From Bordetella parapertussis (GTDB lineage: Bacteria; Pseudomonadota; Gammaproteobacteria; Burkholderiales; Burkholderiaceae_C): DNA of 64,000 nt. Of the stretch, positions 1 to 7,439 are shown in pieces (position 1 is the first letter of the stretch; each line of letters opens with the position of its first letter). The stretch lies in the NCBI GenBank assembly GCA_945901125.1, contig CAMDKD010000009.1:1-64000 (forward strand), read 5' to 3'. Under the pieces are notes generated by a model. It had not been told where the DNA came from. It made no database searches and worked only from the letters and a program-made list of their open reading frames with translations. Both the position numbers and the translations under genes were made by a program.

Positions 1-20
1 GTAAGCGGCTGGGCATCCCA
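1..20 (+). repeat. IS66 left terminal inverted repeat
   Basis: Begins GTAAGCGGCTGG. The first 12 bases match the reverse complement of the right end (2520-2531) exactly, and similarity decays after that. GTAA at the outer end is typical of IS66-family termini. Confidence 0.85.
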
Positions 21-50
21 TATTGAATTTACCTTCGGCTAACCGGATCA

Positions 51-75
51 TGTCCATTTACAAACCAAATGGACA
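51..75 (+). promoter_or_regulatory. Inverted repeat overlapping the tnpA start
   Basis: TGTCCATTT (51-59) and AAATGGACA (67-75) form a perfect 9-bp inverted repeat with a 7-base loop. The right arm contains the ATG at 69, and its GGAC lies 6 bases before the second possible start (ATG at 81). In an mRNA entering from outside the element this hairpin would mask the initiation region. That fits the general strategy of insertion sequences to block translation from read-through transcripts, but it is inferred from sequence only. Confidence 0.5.
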
Positions 76-476
76 TTTACATGGGTGCCACAAAGGGCGG
101 AACGAGGCGTAGCCACAGTGATGATTTCAGGGCAGCGGTGCTGGCGGAATGTCGCCAGCTTGACAAGTCGATAGCAGGTGTTGCGTTGAAGCATGGCCTC
201 AACGCAAACATGGTACGCACTTGGTTGAGCAAATCGAAGCAGCCCCCTGTTTGCCATTCAATTGTTGGCCCAGCTTCATCAGCAGCTTTAGGGCCGGTTC
301 CACCGCAGTTTGTTCCTGTCAGCATTGACGCGCTGCCTGTGTTCGAGGACAAGTGCTACAAGCCTGCACCGGCCATACAACTTGAATTGCGTCGTGGCAA
401 TTCGACGGCAACCGTGACATGGCCAACCGAACTGGCGAGCGAATGCGGCGCCTGGCTGCGGGAGTGGTTGCGATGA
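69..476 (+). CDS. tnpA: IS66-family accessory protein TnpA
   Basis: A 135-residue protein with an N-terminal helix-turn-helix of the transposase IS3/IS66 accessory type (residues about 13-55, containing NMVRTWLSK). It is followed by a variable linker and the typical C-terminal tail with LRRGNSTATVTWP and a Trp-rich end. The family helps the TnpC transposase and is found only in IS66 elements. The start at 69 or at 81 cannot be decided: only the second ATG has a weak upstream GGA. The stop overlaps the tnpB start as ATGA (473-476), implying coupled translation. Confidence 0.88.
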   Translation: MDIYMGATKGGTRRSHSDDFRAAVLAECRQLDKSIAGVALKHGLNANMVRTWLSKSKQPPVCHSIVGPASSAALGPVPPQFVPVSIDALPVFEDKCYKPAPAIQLELRRGNSTATVTWPTELASECGAWLREWLR

Positions 477-814
477 TCCGTATCGACGCGCTGTGGCTGG
501 CAACCACCCCAATCGACATGCGCATGGGAACAGAGCGCTTGTTGGCCCGGGTGGTGCAGGTGTTCGGCTCAGCCCAGGCCCATCATGGTTACCTGTTTGC
601 CAACGCACGCGGCAACCGCATCAAGCTGCTGTTGCACGACGGCTTTGGACTGTGGTGTGCGGCGCGCCGACTCAATCAAGGCGGGTTTGAATGGCCACGT
701 GCCGGCGCGGATATGGGCGCTACCATCACGCTGACAAAGCCGCAATTCGATGCCCTGGTACTCGGGCTTCCATGGAGCAGACTGGAGCAAATGCAGTCCA
801 TTACGCGACTGTAG
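473..814 (+). CDS. tnpB: IS66-family accessory protein TnpB (Orf2)
   Basis: A 113-residue protein of the IS66 Orf2 family: it starts IRIDALWLATTPIDMR and contains the conserved core (residues about 40-65, with ANARGNRIKLLLHD and GFGLW) and the C-terminal LPWSRLEQM. The family is required for transposition of IS66 elements, but its biochemical role is unknown. I chose the ATG at 473 because it overlaps the tnpA stop by four bases and fits the usual family length. An upstream in-frame start at 419 lies inside tnpA and is unlikely. Length and frame are intact. Confidence 0.92.
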   Translation: MIRIDALWLATTPIDMRMGTERLLARVVQVFGSAQAHHGYLFANARGNRIKLLLHDGFGLWCAARRLNQGGFEWPRAGADMGATITLTKPQFDALVLGLPWSRLEQMQSITRL

Positions 815-896
815 GAACTGTCCCTTAACGCTGTCAAAATGGCAATTAGAGGATGTCCTAATTCACATGTTTGTGTGGATTTAGCACAATACAAAC

Positions 897-2492
897 ATGC
901 TCAGCGTGCACGAACTTAAGCCCCAAGACTTTGTCGGTCTGAGCCCCGCTGCCACTGCCCAATTGGCCGCAAAGGTGCTTGAGCACATCGGGCAACAGAG
1001 CCGACAAATCGACTCGCAAGCGCAGGCCATCCAGTTCAAGGACGCCAGGATCGAGAGCATCATGTTTGAGCTGCGCCGCCTCAAGGCCTGGCAGTTTGAT
1101 GCCAAGACCGAGCGCATGAATGCCCAGCAGCGCCAGTTGTTTGAAGAAACGCTGGCCGCCGACCAGGCGGATCTTGAGGCCCAGCTTGCCGCCTTACTGG
1201 CTGCATCCAAAGATTCGAGCGACACCGCCGACACGACTGACTCCAACACCCGCCGTCAACCCAAGCGCCAAGCCCTGCCGGATCATCTCAAGCGGGTAGA
1301 ACACCACCACGAGCCACAGAACACGACGTGCGGCTGCGGCCAAGCCATGGCGCGTATTGGCGAAGACGTAAGCGAGCGCCTGGACATCATTCCGGCGCAG
1401 TTCTTCGTACACCGCCACATCCGCGGCAAGTGGGCCTGCAAGTGCTGCCAGACCCTGGTGCAAGAGCCGGTTGAGCCGCATGTCATCGACAAAGGCATGC
1501 CCACTGCTGGCCTGGTGGCCCACACCACGGTGAGCCGCTTTGTTGACCACATTCCGTACTACCGCCAGGAACAAATCAATGCCCGCAGCGGCATTCACAC
1601 GCCGCGCTCAACGCTGGCGTCCTGGTCTGGCCAGGCCGGTGCAGCCCTTGTGCCCTTGTATGACGCGCATCGCAAGTTCGTCCTCAGCTGCGCAGTGGTT
1701 CATGCCGATGAGACGCCGGTGGCCATGCTGGACCCCGGAGCTGGCAAGACCAAGCGGGCCTACATCTGGGCCTATGCAAGAAGCGGCCTTGATGTCTCAC
1801 CCGGAGTGGTGTACGAGTTTTGCTTAGGGCGAGGGGCAAAGTATCCGCTTGAGTTCCTCAAGGGCTGGTCGGGAACGCTCGTTTGCGATGGCTATGGCGT
1901 GTACGACAAGGTGATGGAGGAAGACAGCCGCATTGGTGCGGGATGCTTTGCGCATGCGCGCAGGAAGTTTGATGAACTGGTCAAAGACAACCTGAGTCCA
2001 GTGGGCACGCAGGCCCTACAGCGCATTGCAACGCTGTACAAAATCGAGCGTCAAATCCAAGGCTTCTCGGTTGAAGACCGGCTGGCAGCGAGACAGTCAA
2101 GTTCAATGCCCCTGTGTGTGAATTTGCATGAGTGGTTGAAACTGGAGCGCCAACGCGTGCCCGAGGGCAGCGCAACAGCCAAGGCGATTGCGTACAGTCT
2201 GAACCGTTGGGATTCGCTGACGGCCTACCTGGACAACGGCGCTGTGCAGATCGATAACAACCATATTGAAAATCTGATGCGACCATGGGCGATGGGCAGG
2301 AAAGCATGGCTCTTCGCCGGCAGTGAGCTGGCTGGCCAACGTGCCGCCATTGTGATGAGCTTGTTGCAATCAGCAAAACTTCATGGCCATGATCCGTGGG
2401 CTTATCTCAAGGATGTGCTGACGAGACTGCCTGGCCACATGAACAGTCGCATAGACGAGCTGTTACCCCACCGCTGGGAAACGCAACCCTGA
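897..2492 (+). CDS. tnpC: IS66-family transposase TnpC (DDE type)
   Basis: A full-length 531-residue transposase. The N-terminal third is a predicted coiled coil rich in Gln/Ala (residues 20-100), followed by a linker and a Cys-rich zinc-finger region (CGCG near residue 143 and CKCC near 183). The DDE catalytic core has Asp271 (in HADETP), Asp331 (in CDGYG) and Glu458 (in DNNHIEN). The C-terminal IS66 domain ends near HGHDPWAYLKDVLTRLP. No stop or frameshift is seen. An 82-base gap separates it from tnpB, so it may be expressed separately. Confidence 0.96.
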   Translation: MLSVHELKPQDFVGLSPAATAQLAAKVLEHIGQQSRQIDSQAQAIQFKDARIESIMFELRRLKAWQFDAKTERMNAQQRQLFEETLAADQADLEAQLAALLAASKDSSDTADTTDSNTRRQPKRQALPDHLKRVEHHHEPQNTTCGCGQAMARIGEDVSERLDIIPAQFFVHRHIRGKWACKCCQTLVQEPVEPHVIDKGMPTAGLVAHTTVSRFVDHIPYYRQEQINARSGIHTPRSTLASWSGQAGAALVPLYDAHRKFVLSCAVVHADETPVAMLDPGAGKTKRAYIWAYARSGLDVSPGVVYEFCLGRGAKYPLEFLKGWSGTLVCDGYGVYDKVMEEDSRIGAGCFAHARRKFDELVKDNLSPVGTQALQRIATLYKIERQIQGFSVEDRLAARQSSSMPLCVNLHEWLKLERQRVPEGSATAKAIAYSLNRWDSLTAYLDNGAVQIDNNHIENLMRPWAMGRKAWLFAGSELAGQRAAIVMSLLQSAKLHGHDPWAYLKDVLTRLPGHMNSRIDELLPHRWETQP

Positions 2493-2511
2493 ATTGGCGC
2501 AACGGTCAAGG

Positions 2512-2531
2512 TGCCGTGGCCAGCCGCTTAC
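2512..2531 (-). repeat. IS66 right terminal inverted repeat
   Basis: Ends in CCAGCCGCTTAC at 2520-2531, the exact reverse complement of the outer 12 bases of the left end. It defines the right boundary of the element 39 bases after the tnpC stop. Confidence 0.85.
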
Positions 2532-2683
2532 TGATGTTTGGAAGAACCGTTGACACATTGACTTTGGCAAGGAATGCGCGAACAAGTCCTGAAATGATTG
2601 ATCGCTTCTACGCTGCTCCACTACAAGGCGAGATGAATGTTGGCGAGCTACAAAGCAAGCGCAGACCGCGGCCTTGGGAATAA
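2532..2683 (+). pseudogene. C-terminal remnant of a tyrosine recombinase (integrase), cut by IS66
   Basis: Directly after the IS66 right end an open frame continues for 50 codons. It contains LARNARTSPEMIDRFYA followed by LQGEMNVGELQSKRR and a TAA stop. The pattern of TSxEMIxRxYA after a run of alternating hydrophobic residues is what follows the last catalytic His/Trp region of phage-type tyrosine recombinases, including the nucleophile Tyr. The N-terminal part is absent; if it survives it lies left of base 1. Its 3' end points at tRNA-Val 395 bases away, the usual integrase position at a tRNA-borne island border. The family call rests on a short stretch. Confidence 0.55.
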
Positions 2684-3077
2684 AGTTAATTTGTAAAGCT
2701 GCTTGGGCAGCCATAGGGTAAAAATCACCACCCAGATTTGACAAGTACTGACCCATAATTTTTCGCAGCCCAATTTTTTACGGGCACAGGACCCAATCGG
2801 GCAACGCACGCGGGTATCAAAAAAGCCCTACAGCGCACTTTCACGCATGAGGGCTGGGCTGAGTAGCTGGGCAGCGAAACAGGCGCTTGTAGGTGCTTTA
2901 AAAAACCGCTGCGTTTTTCGGCGCATGAGATAGAAATTTGATTGATTAGAGATTGGAAAATCTATGAAAAGACATAGAAAAATCTATGATTTGTAGTATA
3001 AGACCACTATACTACAAATTTCTTAAAGTAAAGCGCTAATTAGAGCGCTTAAGTAGTTGAATATTAAGAGATTTTTT
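2684..3077. other. AT-rich intergenic stretch between integrase remnant and tRNA-Val
   Basis: No convincing gene. From about 2930 the base composition drops sharply in GC. It holds repeats: AAAATCTATGA occurs twice (starting near 2958 and 2980), TCTATG/CATAGA forms a short inverted repeat between them, and a larger inverted repeat lies at 2989-3019. It probably contains the left attachment arm or regulatory DNA of the former island. Confidence 0.5.
2989..3019. promoter_or_regulatory. Perfect 12-bp inverted repeat, possible recombinase or repressor site
   Basis: ATTTGTAGTATA (2989-3000) and TATACTACAAAT (3008-3019) are perfect inverted repeats around a 7-base spacer. The arms are AT-rich and no T-tract follows, so this is not a standard terminator. 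Being about 60 bases from the tRNA 3' end, it could be an arm or core site for an integrase/excisionase or an operator. The function is not established. Confidence 0.45.
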
Positions 3078-3152
3078 TGGTGCGTGGTGAGGGTTTCGAA
3101 CCCCCGACCCCCGCCGTGTGAAGGCGATGCTCTACCACTGAGCTAACCACGC
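3078..3152 (-). tRNA. tRNA-Val (anticodon CAC)
   Basis: The 75-nt cloverleaf on the minus strand has acceptor stem GCGTGGT/ACCACGC, D stem GCTC/GAGC, anticodon stem TCGCC/GGCGG with loop TTCACAC, T stem GGGGG/CCCTC with loop TTCGAAA, and an encoded CCA end (3078-3080). Anticodon CAC reads GUG. Its 3' end faces the integrase remnant and IS66, so it is a likely attachment site for the disrupted island. Confidence 0.97.
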
Positions 3153-3242
3153 AATGCTAATTACTAAAGCGGTGTATTTTGGCACAAATCCATTCGCGTT
3201 CAGAAAACCGGCAGCCACACGTTTGCGCGAAGACAAACACCA

Positions 3243-3950
3243 TCACGCGGTTTGATGTAAACGCCACAAGGTTTTGCCGCCGCTGGCCTTGTCAATTTGC
3301 ACCAGCACCTGCTCGTGCAACTCAAGCTCTTTTGCGCTGGGCTGGATCACCGGCAAATTCAAACGGCTGTAATCCGCTTTGGCCGCACCCTGCCCCGCTT
3401 GCTTGGGGTCGTCGCCCTCCATCAGCAAAGCGTCCTGGCCGCGCGTGAGGTTGATGTACACATCGGCCAGCAGCTCAGCATCCAGCAGGCCGCCGTGCAG
3501 CGTGCGCGCTGCGTTGCTCACGCCCAGGCGTTCGCACAAGGCATCCAACGAATTACGTTTACCGGGGTACAGCTCTTTGGCCATGGCCAGCGTGTCCAGC
3601 ACGCCGTTCACATGTTCTTTGAATATCGGCTTGCCGGCGCGTTGCAACTCCGCGTTCAAAAAACCGACGTCAAACGGCGCGTTGTGAATAATGATTTCGG
3701 CGTCTTGCACATAGGCCAGAAATTCTTCGACGACGTTTTCAAAGCGCGGTTTGTCGCTCAAAAATTCGGTGCTGATGCCATGTACCTTCATCGCGTCTTC
3801 GTGTATGTCGCGGTCCGGGTTCAGGTAGTGATGAAAATTGTTGCCAGTCAGTTTGCGGTGAAGCAATTCGACACAACCGATTTCAATGATGCGGTCACCT
3901 GCCTCGGGCGAGAGGCCGGTGGTTTCGGTGTCCAGCACAATTTGTCGCAT
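3243..3950 (-). CDS. dnaQ: DNA polymerase III epsilon subunit (proofreading exonuclease)
   Basis: A 235-residue DEDDh exonuclease that removes mispaired 3' ends for the replicative polymerase. ExoI is seen as LDTETTG (Asp7, Glu9), ExoII as HNAPFDVGFLN and ExoIII-epsilon as HGGLLDAELLADVY. The C-terminal segment (residues about 190-235) would bind the alpha subunit. The ATG at 3950 lies only 5 bases after the fdx stop, so dnaQ is probably read through from the isc operon. tRNA-Val follows 90 bases downstream on the same strand. A second DnaQ-like exonuclease at 44697-45629 lacks this close similarity to the polymerase subunit. Confidence 0.97.
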   Translation of the reverse strand: MRQIVLDTETTGLSPEAGDRIIEIGCVELLHRKLTGNNFHHYLNPDRDIHEDAMKVHGISTEFLSDKPRFENVVEEFLAYVQDAEIIIHNAPFDVGFLNAELQRAGKPIFKEHVNGVLDTLAMAKELYPGKRNSLDALCERLGVSNAARTLHGGLLDAELLADVYINLTRGQDALLMEGDDPKQAGQGAAKADYSRLNLPVIQPSAKELELHEQVLVQIDKASGGKTLWRLHQTA

Positions 3951-3955
3951 GGTGT

Positions 3956-4294
3956 TCAGTGGTTTTCTTTGGCGTGGTTGATGGTGTAGCGCGGTATTTC
4001 AATCACCAGGTCAAGATGTGCCACCAGCGCCTGACAGCCCAGGCGCGAATTCGGCTCCAGGCCCCAGGCCTTGTCCAGCAAATCCTCTTCTTCTTCCAGC
4101 GCTTCGTTCAAACTGGCCATGCCTTGTCGCACGATGACGTGGCAGGTGGTGCAAGCGCAACTCATGTCGCAGGCGTGCTCGATGTTGATGCCGTTGTCCA
4201 GCAAGGCCTCGCAAATGCTGTTGCCCGGCAAGGTTTGAATCTCTTTGCCTTCAGGGCAAAGTTCGACGTGCGGAAGTATTTTTATAGTTGTCAT
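3956..4294 (-). CDS. fdx: ISC-type [2Fe-2S] ferredoxin
   Basis: A 112-residue ferredoxin that supplies electrons for Fe-S cluster assembly on IscU. The cluster ligands are Cys42, Cys48, Cys51 and Cys87, in the C-x5-C-x2-C arrangement of ISC ferredoxins (ACDMSCACTTCHV). An extra Cys46 lies inside the loop. I chose the ATG at 4294, not the GTG one codon upstream, because it overlaps the hscA stop as TGATG, implying coupled translation. It is the last isc gene, followed at once by dnaQ. No iscX is present. Confidence 0.96.
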   Translation of the reverse strand: MTTIKILPHVELCPEGKEIQTLPGNSICEALLDNGINIEHACDMSCACTTCHVIVRQGMASLNEALEEEEDLLDKAWGLEPNSRLGCQALVAHLDLVIEIPRYTINHAKENH

Positions 4295-6150
4295 CACATG
4301 GTCCCGATGTGTTTACCGGCCAGCGCTTTGCGTATGCCGTCGTTCATGCGTGCAGCGGCAAAGGCTTCTGTGCCTTTGGCCAATGCGTCTGTCGCAGCTT
4401 CAATGGCAGCGGGTGTTTCAAGTGATTTGGTCGTCAGTACGTCGGCCATCAAACCGCGAATCACAGCAGCTTCGTCTGCGGTCAGTAAATGTTCGTCTGC
4501 GTTCAAAGCGCTTTGCGCTGCCAGCCACATGCGGTCGGCTTCCAGCCGCGCTTCGGCCAATGCGCGTGCATTCTTGTCGTATTCGGCGGTGTGAAAACTG
4601 TCTTGCAGCATGGCGGCGATTTGATCATCCGACAAACCGTAACTCGGCTTGACGTCGATATGCGCTTGCACGCCACTGTTGGTCTCTATGGCATTCACGC
4701 TCAGCAAGCCGTCTGCGTCAACGGTGAAGGTCACGCGTATGCGCGCCGCGCCTGCGGCCATAGGCGGAATGCCGCGCAACTCAAAACGCGCGAGGCTACG
4801 GCAATCGACCACCAGATCGCGCTCGCCCTGCACCACATGCAAAGCCAATGCAGTTTGTCCATCCTGATAAGTAGTGAAGTCCTGCGCCATGGCGGTGGGA
4901 ATGGTCTGGTTGCGCGGCACGATACGCTCGACCAGCCCGCCCATGGTTTCTATGCCCAGCGACAAGGGAATCACGTCCAGCAACAGCAGTTCGCCATTCG
5001 GGTTGTTGCCGCTCAATTGATTGGCTTGAATGGCCGCGCCCAGCGCCACCACTTCGTCGGGATTCACATTGTTCAAAGGCTGGCGTTGCAGCAGTTCGCC
5101 GACCGCCGTTTGCACATGCGGCATGCGGGTGGAACCGCCGACCATGACCACGCCTTGTATATCGGCGGCTTGCAGACCTGCATCGCGCAAAGCTTTTTTA
5201 ACAGCTTGCAAAGTCTTGCGGGTCAGCGCCTGTGTGCATTCCTCAAACACGGCGCGCGTGACGCTGTGGCTGAGTGCGCCGTCACTCAGTTCGACTTGAA
5301 ATACATGTTCTGTGCTGTCAGACAAGGCCTGTTTGCAAGCGCGTGCTGAGGTGAGCATGCGCGCCTTGTCGGCGGCGTTATGTAAGCTGCGACCGGTGGC
5401 GGCCAGCACGGCATCGGCCAGCGCGCGGTCGTAATCGTCGCCGCCCAAAGCCGAATCGCCGCCGGTGGCCATGACTTCAAACACACCTTGGCTCAGGCGA
5501 AGAATCGACACATCAAACGTGCCGCCGCCCAAGTCGTAAACCGCGTAAATGCCTTCGCTGCCGTTGTCCAGGCCGTAAGCAATCGCAGCGGCGGTGGGCT
5601 CGTTGATCAGACGCAGCACATTCAAGCCGGCCATTTGCGCCGCGTCTTTGGTGGCCTGGCGTTGGGCATCGTCAAAGTAGGCCGGCACGGTGATGACCGC
5701 GCCGTGTATGTCATCGTTGAACGTGTCTTCGGCGCGTTGGCGCAGTGTGGCTAATATTTCAGCGCTCACCTCGACCGGCGATTTCTCACCTTCAATGGTT
5801 TGCAAACTCAGCATGCCGGGTTTGTCGATCAGCGCATACGGGAGGCTGGCAGCGTTGGCAATATCGGCAACACCACGGCCCATGAAACGCTTGACCGAGA
5901 CGATGGTGTTCTGCGGATCATCGGCTTGCGCGGCCAAGGCATCGTGGCCGATGGCGCGCTTGCCGTTGCCCAGATAACGCACAGCGGAAGGCAATATCAC
6001 GCGCCCTTGATCGTCCGGCAGGCATTCGGCCACGCCGTTGCGCACGCTTGCCACCAGTGAATGCGTGGTGCCCAGGTCTATGCCAATGGCGATGCGTCTG
6101 GCGTGCGGATCGGGTGCCTGACCGGGTTCGGAAATTTGCAGCAATGCCAT
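4294..6150 (-). CDS. hscA: Fe-S assembly chaperone HscA (Hsp70 family)
   Basis: A 618-residue specialised Hsp70 that, with HscB, binds the LPPVK motif of IscU and promotes cluster transfer at the cost of ATP. The actin-like ATPase domain starts IAIGIDLGTTHSLVA and contains YDLGGGTFDVSIL and VVMVGGSTRMPHV. The substrate-binding domain follows from about residue 390, with NQTIPTAMAQDFTTYQDGQT and the lid helices at the C terminus. The ATG at 6150 (MALLQISEPG) is the family start; an upstream frame extension to 6294 overlaps hscB and is rejected. It lies 17 bases after hscB. Confidence 0.97.
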   Translation of the reverse strand: MALLQISEPGQAPDPHARRIAIGIDLGTTHSLVASVRNGVAECLPDDQGRVILPSAVRYLGNGKRAIGHDALAAQADDPQNTIVSVKRFMGRGVADIANAASLPYALIDKPGMLSLQTIEGEKSPVEVSAEILATLRQRAEDTFNDDIHGAVITVPAYFDDAQRQATKDAAQMAGLNVLRLINEPTAAAIAYGLDNGSEGIYAVYDLGGGTFDVSILRLSQGVFEVMATGGDSALGGDDYDRALADAVLAATGRSLHNAADKARMLTSARACKQALSDSTEHVFQVELSDGALSHSVTRAVFEECTQALTRKTLQAVKKALRDAGLQAADIQGVVMVGGSTRMPHVQTAVGELLQRQPLNNVNPDEVVALGAAIQANQLSGNNPNGELLLLDVIPLSLGIETMGGLVERIVPRNQTIPTAMAQDFTTYQDGQTALALHVVQGERDLVVDCRSLARFELRGIPPMAAGAARIRVTFTVDADGLLSVNAIETNSGVQAHIDVKPSYGLSDDQIAAMLQDSFHTAEYDKNARALAEARLEADRMWLAAQSALNADEHLLTADEAAVIRGLMADVLTTKSLETPAAIEAATDALAKGTEAFAAARMNDGIRKALAGKHIGTM

Positions 6151-6167
6151 GGGGCGTGAAATCTTTT

Positions 6168-6719
6168 TTAAGTGTTGTCTAAACGCTCTAGGCGATTGTC
6201 CAGGTCGTATTCGAAGCGCTCGATGAACATCAGGGCGCGCACCGATAGTGCCGCTTGCGTCCAGTCCGAACGTATGTCTATCGCGTCCGCACATTGTTGC
6301 AGAAGCTGTTGCTTTTCTGCGCTCATCTGCTGCTGCAGAGATTCAATGGCGGGCGCGTCTGTGGCTTCGTCGAGTTCTTCGCGCCACTGCATTTGCTGTA
6401 TCAAAAACGCGTGGGGCATGGCGGTGTTGTCTTCGGCGCGTATGGGTGCGCCGTTCAATTCGCACAAATAAGCGGCGCGGCGCAGCGGGTTTTTCAGGCG
6501 CTGGTAAGCCTCGTTGACCCGCACCGACCATTGCATGGCCAAGCGTTTATCGGCTGCGCCTTGCGAGGAGAAATGGTCGGGATGCACTTGGCGTTGCAGC
6601 TGTTTCCACAGTTGATCAAGTGCAACCGGGTCGATCTGAAAACGGGGCGGGATGTCAAACAATTCAAAGTCGCTGCACGCCAGCGTCAGCGCGCCTGAAA
6701 CTATCCCGTCGCTCACCAT
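6168..6719 (-). CDS. hscB: Fe-S assembly co-chaperone HscB (J-domain)
   Basis: A 183-residue J-type co-chaperone that delivers IscU to HscA and stimulates its ATPase. The J domain occupies residues about 15-85, with the HPD motif in QVHPDHFSSQ. The C-terminal half is the three-helix IscU-binding region (LDEATDAPAIESLQQQM). The ATG at 6719 overlaps the iscA stop by one base (TGATG). The stretch FDIPPRFQIDPVAL is typical of proteobacterial HscB. Gene order iscA-hscB-hscA is standard. Confidence 0.96.
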   Translation of the reverse strand: MVSDGIVSGALTLACSDFELFDIPPRFQIDPVALDQLWKQLQRQVHPDHFSSQGAADKRLAMQWSVRVNEAYQRLKNPLRRAAYLCELNGAPIRAEDNTAMPHAFLIQQMQWREELDEATDAPAIESLQQQMSAEKQQLLQQCADAIDIRSDWTQAALSVRALMFIERFEYDLDNRLERLDNT

Positions 6720-7042
6720 CAAACCCGGAAAGATTCACCGCAGCCGCAACGGTCACGTTCGTTGGGATTGTTGAATTTAAAGCCTTCGTTCAAGCCCTCG
6801 CGCACAAAGTCGAGTTCGGTGCCTTCTAGGTAAGGCAGGCTTTTGGGGTCGATCAGGATTTTCAAACCATGGGCTTCAAACACCATGTCTTCAGGCGCCA
6901 GCTCATCCACGTATTCGAGCTTGTACGCCAGACCGGAACAACCGGTGGTCTTCACACCCAAACGCACGCCCACACCCTTGCCGCGTTTGCTTAGGTAGCG
7001 GTTCACGTGCCGTGCAGCGGCTTCGGTCATGGAGACTGACAT
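6719..7042 (-). CDS. iscA: A-type Fe-S carrier IscA
   Basis: A 107-residue A-type scaffold/carrier that accepts and passes on Fe-S clusters, mainly for [4Fe-4S] proteins. The three ligand cysteines are present: Cys35 in TTGCSGLAYK and Cys99/Cys101 in RCGCGESF. Start ATG at 7042 (MSVSMTEAAARH). It lies one base after the iscU stop region in the same operon, and its own stop overlaps hscB. No unusual feature. Confidence 0.97.
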   Translation of the reverse strand: MSVSMTEAAARHVNRYLSKRGKGVGVRLGVKTTGCSGLAYKLEYVDELAPEDMVFEAHGLKILIDPKSLPYLEGTELDFVREGLNEGFKFNNPNERDRCGCGESFRV

Positions 7043-7043
7043 A

Positions 7044-7430
7044 TCAGTGGGCGTGTTTCTTTTTGTAATCGTCGACTGCTGCCTTGATGGCGTCTTCGGC
7101 CAGGATGGAGCAATGGATTTTCACCGGCGGCAGCGCCAGCTCTTGAGCGATTTCGCTGTTCTTGAGAGACGCGGCTTGGTCCAGGGTTTTGCCCTTGACC
7201 CATTCGGTGACCAGGGAAGAAGACGCAATGGCTGAACCGCAGCCATAGGTTTTGAAACGCGCGTCTTCGATGATGCCGGTGACAGGATTGACCTTGATTT
7301 GCAGCTTCATGACGTCGCCGCAAGCCGGTGCGCCGACCATGCCGGTGCCGACCGAATCGTCGCCCTTTTCAAACGAGCCCACGTTGCGCGGGTTTTCGTA
7401 ATGATCGATTACTTTTTCTGAGTAAGCCAT
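7044..7430 (-). CDS. iscU: Fe-S cluster scaffold IscU
   Basis: A 128-residue scaffold on which IscS-derived sulfur and iron are assembled into [2Fe-2S] clusters. Ligands Cys37 (GAPACGDV), Cys64 (YGCGSAIASSS) and Cys107 (KIHCSIL) are present, with the HscA-recognition motif LPPVK at residues 100-104. The start ATG at 7430 has a strong AAGGAA ribosome site. It lies 9 bases after iscS. Confidence 0.98.
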   Translation of the reverse strand: MAYSEKVIDHYENPRNVGSFEKGDDSVGTGMVGAPACGDVMKLQIKVNPVTGIIEDARFKTYGCGSAIASSSLVTEWVKGKTLDQAASLKNSEIAQELALPPVKIHCSILAEDAIKAAVDDYKKKHAH

Positions 7431-7439
7431 ATTTTTCCT

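Larger units (their letters stand above)
1..2531 (+). mobile_element. Complete IS66-family insertion sequence
   Basis: The element carries the standard IS66 gene set in order: tnpA (69-476), tnpB (473-814) and the DDE transposase tnpC (897-2492). It is bounded by imperfect terminal inverted repeats beginning GTAAGCGGCTGG at base 1 and ending CCAGCCGCTTAC at base 2531. All three reading frames are intact, so it may be active. Its length of 2.5 kb is normal for the family. The left end coincides exactly with the window edge, so the expected 8-bp target duplication (TGATGTTT lies at 2532-2539) cannot be tested here. It has inserted into a recombinase-like gene. Confidence 0.93.

Noticed and set aside
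2396..2683. A 95-codon gene crossing the IS66 right end
   Set aside because: Its first half is an out-of-frame copy of tnpC; only the part after 2531 carries a meaningful (integrase-like) sequence, so it is listed as a remnant.
2989..3019. Inverted repeat near tRNA-Val as a transcription terminator
   Set aside because: The stem is AT-rich and not followed by a T-run on either strand; a recombination or operator role is more likely.
4294..6294. HscA with a 48-residue N-terminal extension
   Set aside because: The extension overlaps hscB in another frame and is not conserved; the ATG at 6150 matches the family.
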